Of a stretch of DNA of 64,000 bases, positions 61,101 through 64,000 are shown in pieces. Location: contig CM067082.1 of the NCBI GenBank assembly GCA_034008185.1, positions 129,705,988 to 129,769,987 on the forward strand, in the 5' to 3' direction. Both the position numbers and the translations under genes were made by a program. Each line of letters opens with the position of its first letter. Within the stretch, counting starts at the first letter, position 1. This DNA comes from Gorsachius magnificus. Its lineage: Eukaryota; Chordata; Aves; Pelecaniformes; Ardeidae. Below the pieces are notes generated by a model, which was not told where the DNA came from, did no database searches, and saw only the letters and a list, made by a program, of their open reading frames with translations.

Positions 61101-64000
61101 GAGGATTGCCAATAGAAATGCAGTCAATAAAAATAGGGAGAAGAAAATAAACTTGCCAAACTTGGGACTGGGAAAACGCCTTCTCTGGCTGGCTCTGCCT
61201 CATGTTTCTTGCCTGACACTGGGCAAGTCACTGAGAAATCAGCTACAATAGCAACAGCTGATATTTCACCGTATGGGAATAAACTTGAAACAGAAAGTAC
61301 AGGATACAATATCTCTATGATTCATTACTCATAGAAAATTTTATATAAAATTTCCTTGCAACGTAGAAGTTGGTTTCAACTGTAATTCCTTCTTTTAGAC
61401 ATAAAATTATGCATCCCAGAGAAAAATATTTGTGTTTTTTAATAAAAAGAAAACTCTAGAAATCTTTTTATCACAACCCCTTTTCCTCAATAAAGAAATG
61501 TAAAAAATAAATATTTTTGAGGAAATAAACTAAATTTCTTTTGGTGCAAATTACAAATTTTCCTCTCTCTTCCCTAATTTTTATCTATTGCCCCTCCTTT
61601 CCTATCTTTGACCTCTAGGCTCAAGGCGTCCTGACCACCCCTGGACAGGGAAGTTTTCCTGCCTTTCACATGACAGTAAAAAAATGAATGGATAATGAAT
61701 ATGAGGGTGACATTTTATAAAGAAAGAGATTAGAGAGCATTTACCAGCTCTAGCACATGGGAATTTTGCTTTGATTTGTAGTTTCCCACCGGTCTTTGTA
61801 CACCATAGCTATGCATATGAAGTGAGACTTAGCTTCAGACAGAAAATCTACATTATAGTTATGGAGATTCTGTGAAAAAAAGATGGTGGAAAATGGCAGA
61901 TGAAAAACAATCAAGTTGAGGTATCTAACTCCCATAAGCTCCTTTAAAATCTGGCTGTGAGTTAAATACATATTTAGAGGTTAGGCAGACAGATACCGTT
62001 ATTTTGCCATTACTGCTTATTTAGCCTTTGACCTTTGATAATGGACATGACTGTTGGAGAAAATGGAGTACATCAGACAAAAAAAGAGATTCTATATTTG
62101 AGTACATCCAGGATCAAGATAAAATATATAGAATAGCCTAATATAGCCCAGCCAGTGTCTTCATTGTCAGAGTAATAGGATTTTATTTTTCTCCAAGCAT
62201 CTGCTGCATCAGCAAACAAAACTGTAGTAGATCTACAGTTTAGCTGAGAATAAATCCAAATGAATGTATTTATTCTGGGAAAATGACTATTAGTATCACT
62301 ACATAAACCAAAACCCAGCAAGCAAGAAGCCGAGTCCAGAGTAGAGCCCAATCTTTGACAGCCCTTGGGCAGTGACACTTAGCCCAGCCCACTCAGTCAC
62401 ATGTCTGAGTTTTAACTCTTTTATTCCTCTCTCAGGGTGAGTCACACCTTGGTGTCTCAAAGAGTTTGGGAATTTTTATTATAACTATGGGCCAGAGAGC
62501 TCTGCCCTGAAGCAAATAGCTTTGGCAAACACAGAATTGATCAGAAGCTTTAAGGGCTTAGCAATCCACAGACAACACATTTCTCAAAATATTTGAAACA
62601 TTGGCTGAGGAATGGTACAAGGATTCACCCGGAAATATTTCATGTTGGAAAAGAAAAAATTCACAAAAAGAAATATTTCCTTACACAAGCACAAGCAGTT
62701 TTTGCGATGCAGAAATCTGATGCAATCTTTACTCAGACCTCCATGCCCAAAATGCCCCACACTATACAGGATAAACTATCACAAATATCTTCTCCATTCT
62801 CCCTCTCTTTAAAACAAACAAGCAAACAGGCCCATCTGCTGCCTTTTGTTGATGGTGAAGAACCCTTAAGGCAGCTGAGAGTAGAATATTTGCCTTCATC
62901 ATTGGGTAGGATTCTATTCACATATTTACAGTGCAGTCAAAATTAAATACAAGAATGCAAAAGGAGTCCTAGCCAGCTTGAATTTCATCTACATAAGAGG
63001 GTATAAAAGTGGTGCTTGAAAGAGCAGTACTCTAGGGAGGCTGAAACTGGAAAGTTATCCACGAATATAAGTGAATAGGTTTACTGTACCAATCAAGCAT
63101 GCTGGCAACGAGGACCACCTGCCAGAATAATCTCTCTTTGAGACTCACTTAAGGAACTAAATCACCTGCTTAAAGTTTTATTTAAGTGAAATGGTCCAGA
63201 AAAGCAAACACAGTGTAGCTTGTCAGCAGGTCCTCAAGGGAGGGGCCATTTGTTGCTTGCCCAACTCGCCAGACGATGAGCACTATGTTTCTGAAGTAGT
63301 CTGAATGATTGAATTTTGTGTTGAGTAGTAATCCTCCCCTCCTACACATGCACACACAGAGTGGTTTATAAGGCATGCCAAAAGAATTACGATTGTGGCC
63401 ACAGATGTATTTAGTATGGGAAAACAAGCACTGTTGTGATAACTATCCATGCAACTAAAGGTAAACCTAGTCCATAAGTAAGTGAAGCAGAAGTATTCTG
63501 ATGTCTTTGTGGTTTAGTTTTGTGCTCTCTTGAATGACCTTTACACAGACCCAATGTTTTAAGATTACCGTACTTATTACAGTAGCATTTACATACTTCA
63601 GGTAGGAATTTCACTCACTCAGGTACAGGTTCATAATACGGAATAGCTCCAGTTCTTGACAAGTCAGGCAGAGAATGACGTATTACAAAAAAAGTTATTA
63701 GTTTCATTGTACAGATAGAAAATCGAAGATGGAAACTTCAGTGTCTCACTTAAATCAACATAACAAGTTGTAGCCCTGCTAAGGCATAGTCATTTTTAGT
63801 TCCACTCTAACACCTTACAGAAAGATTGCTCTTTCTTGATATTGTGACTTGTAGGAAAATAGCTGACTTTAGGCATTAAACTGAAACCGTGTAAAAAAGT
63901 TAGCAGTCACTCAGCAATTATTAAAAAATTGGACAGATTCCTTTTTATTCTGGTGTATGCATTTACATCATGACATACTTGAGGTGCAGAATCCCTGTAC
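55181..64000. other. Unique DNA to window end, no gene
   Basis: No gene, RNA or repeat family supported. The block at about 60200-60760 is less AT-rich and contains a CTTTTTCTCCACAG acceptor-like site followed by GCTGCTTGACAG near 60579, but no donor or protein family makes an exon convincing. Frames such as 60221-60601 (+, 126 codons) and 62593-62946 (+, 117 codons) show no recognisable domain. Confidence 0.5.

Overview
The window reads as avian nuclear DNA. Repeats of the CR1 LINE family appear in both orientations, with the (ATTCTATG)-type octamer 3' tail characteristic of bird CR1. Three solo LTRs belong to an ERVL-type family I know from neoavian genomes. No bacterial, plasmid or free-virus organisation is present. 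Species and chromosome cannot be named from the sequence alone; a neoavian bird is the best guess, from the LTR type.

No host protein-coding gene, rRNA or intact tRNA can be supported anywhere in the 64 kb. Almost all of it is AT-rich non-coding DNA, either intergenic (gene-desert-like) or inside a very large intron. The short open frames scattered through it look like chance. The one real coding block is a CR1 LINE on the minus strand at about 10150-13745. It has an uninterrupted 995-codon ORF2 (AP endonuclease plus reverse transcriptase) and a 5'-truncated ORF1 carrying an SGNH-esterase-like domain.

Layout: 1-8.1 kb is AT-rich single-copy DNA with one CR1 tail at 2.2 kb and a more GC-balanced candidate conserved element near 4.5-5.1 kb. 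Two old CR1 relics lie at 8.1-8.5 kb. The long CR1 is at 10.15-13.75 kb. From 13.7 to 27.3 kb the DNA is single-copy with one decayed CR1 at 19.4 kb. From 27.3 to 36.3 kb is a repeat-rich stretch: a CR1 tail related to the long copy, three solo LTRs in the same orientation (27.7, 30.0 and 35.8 kb, each with a 5-bp target duplication), and another CR1 at 31.7 kb. A possible tRNA-derived SINE relic is at 37.8 kb. From 38 to 64 kb the DNA is mostly single-copy, with CR1 fragments at 52.7 kb (+) and 55.0 kb (-) and a CA/TA microsatellite at 54.0 kb.

The most informative observation is that the long CR1 keeps open frames and intact reverse transcriptase motifs. However, its endonuclease lacks the Asn of the GDxN motif through an apparent in-frame deletion, and its ORF1 esterase lacks the expected catalytic Asn, Asp and His. 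It therefore looks young but is probably unable to nick target DNA by itself. I found no convincing undescribed system. The remaining findings are candidate regulatory or structural signals that need comparative data.
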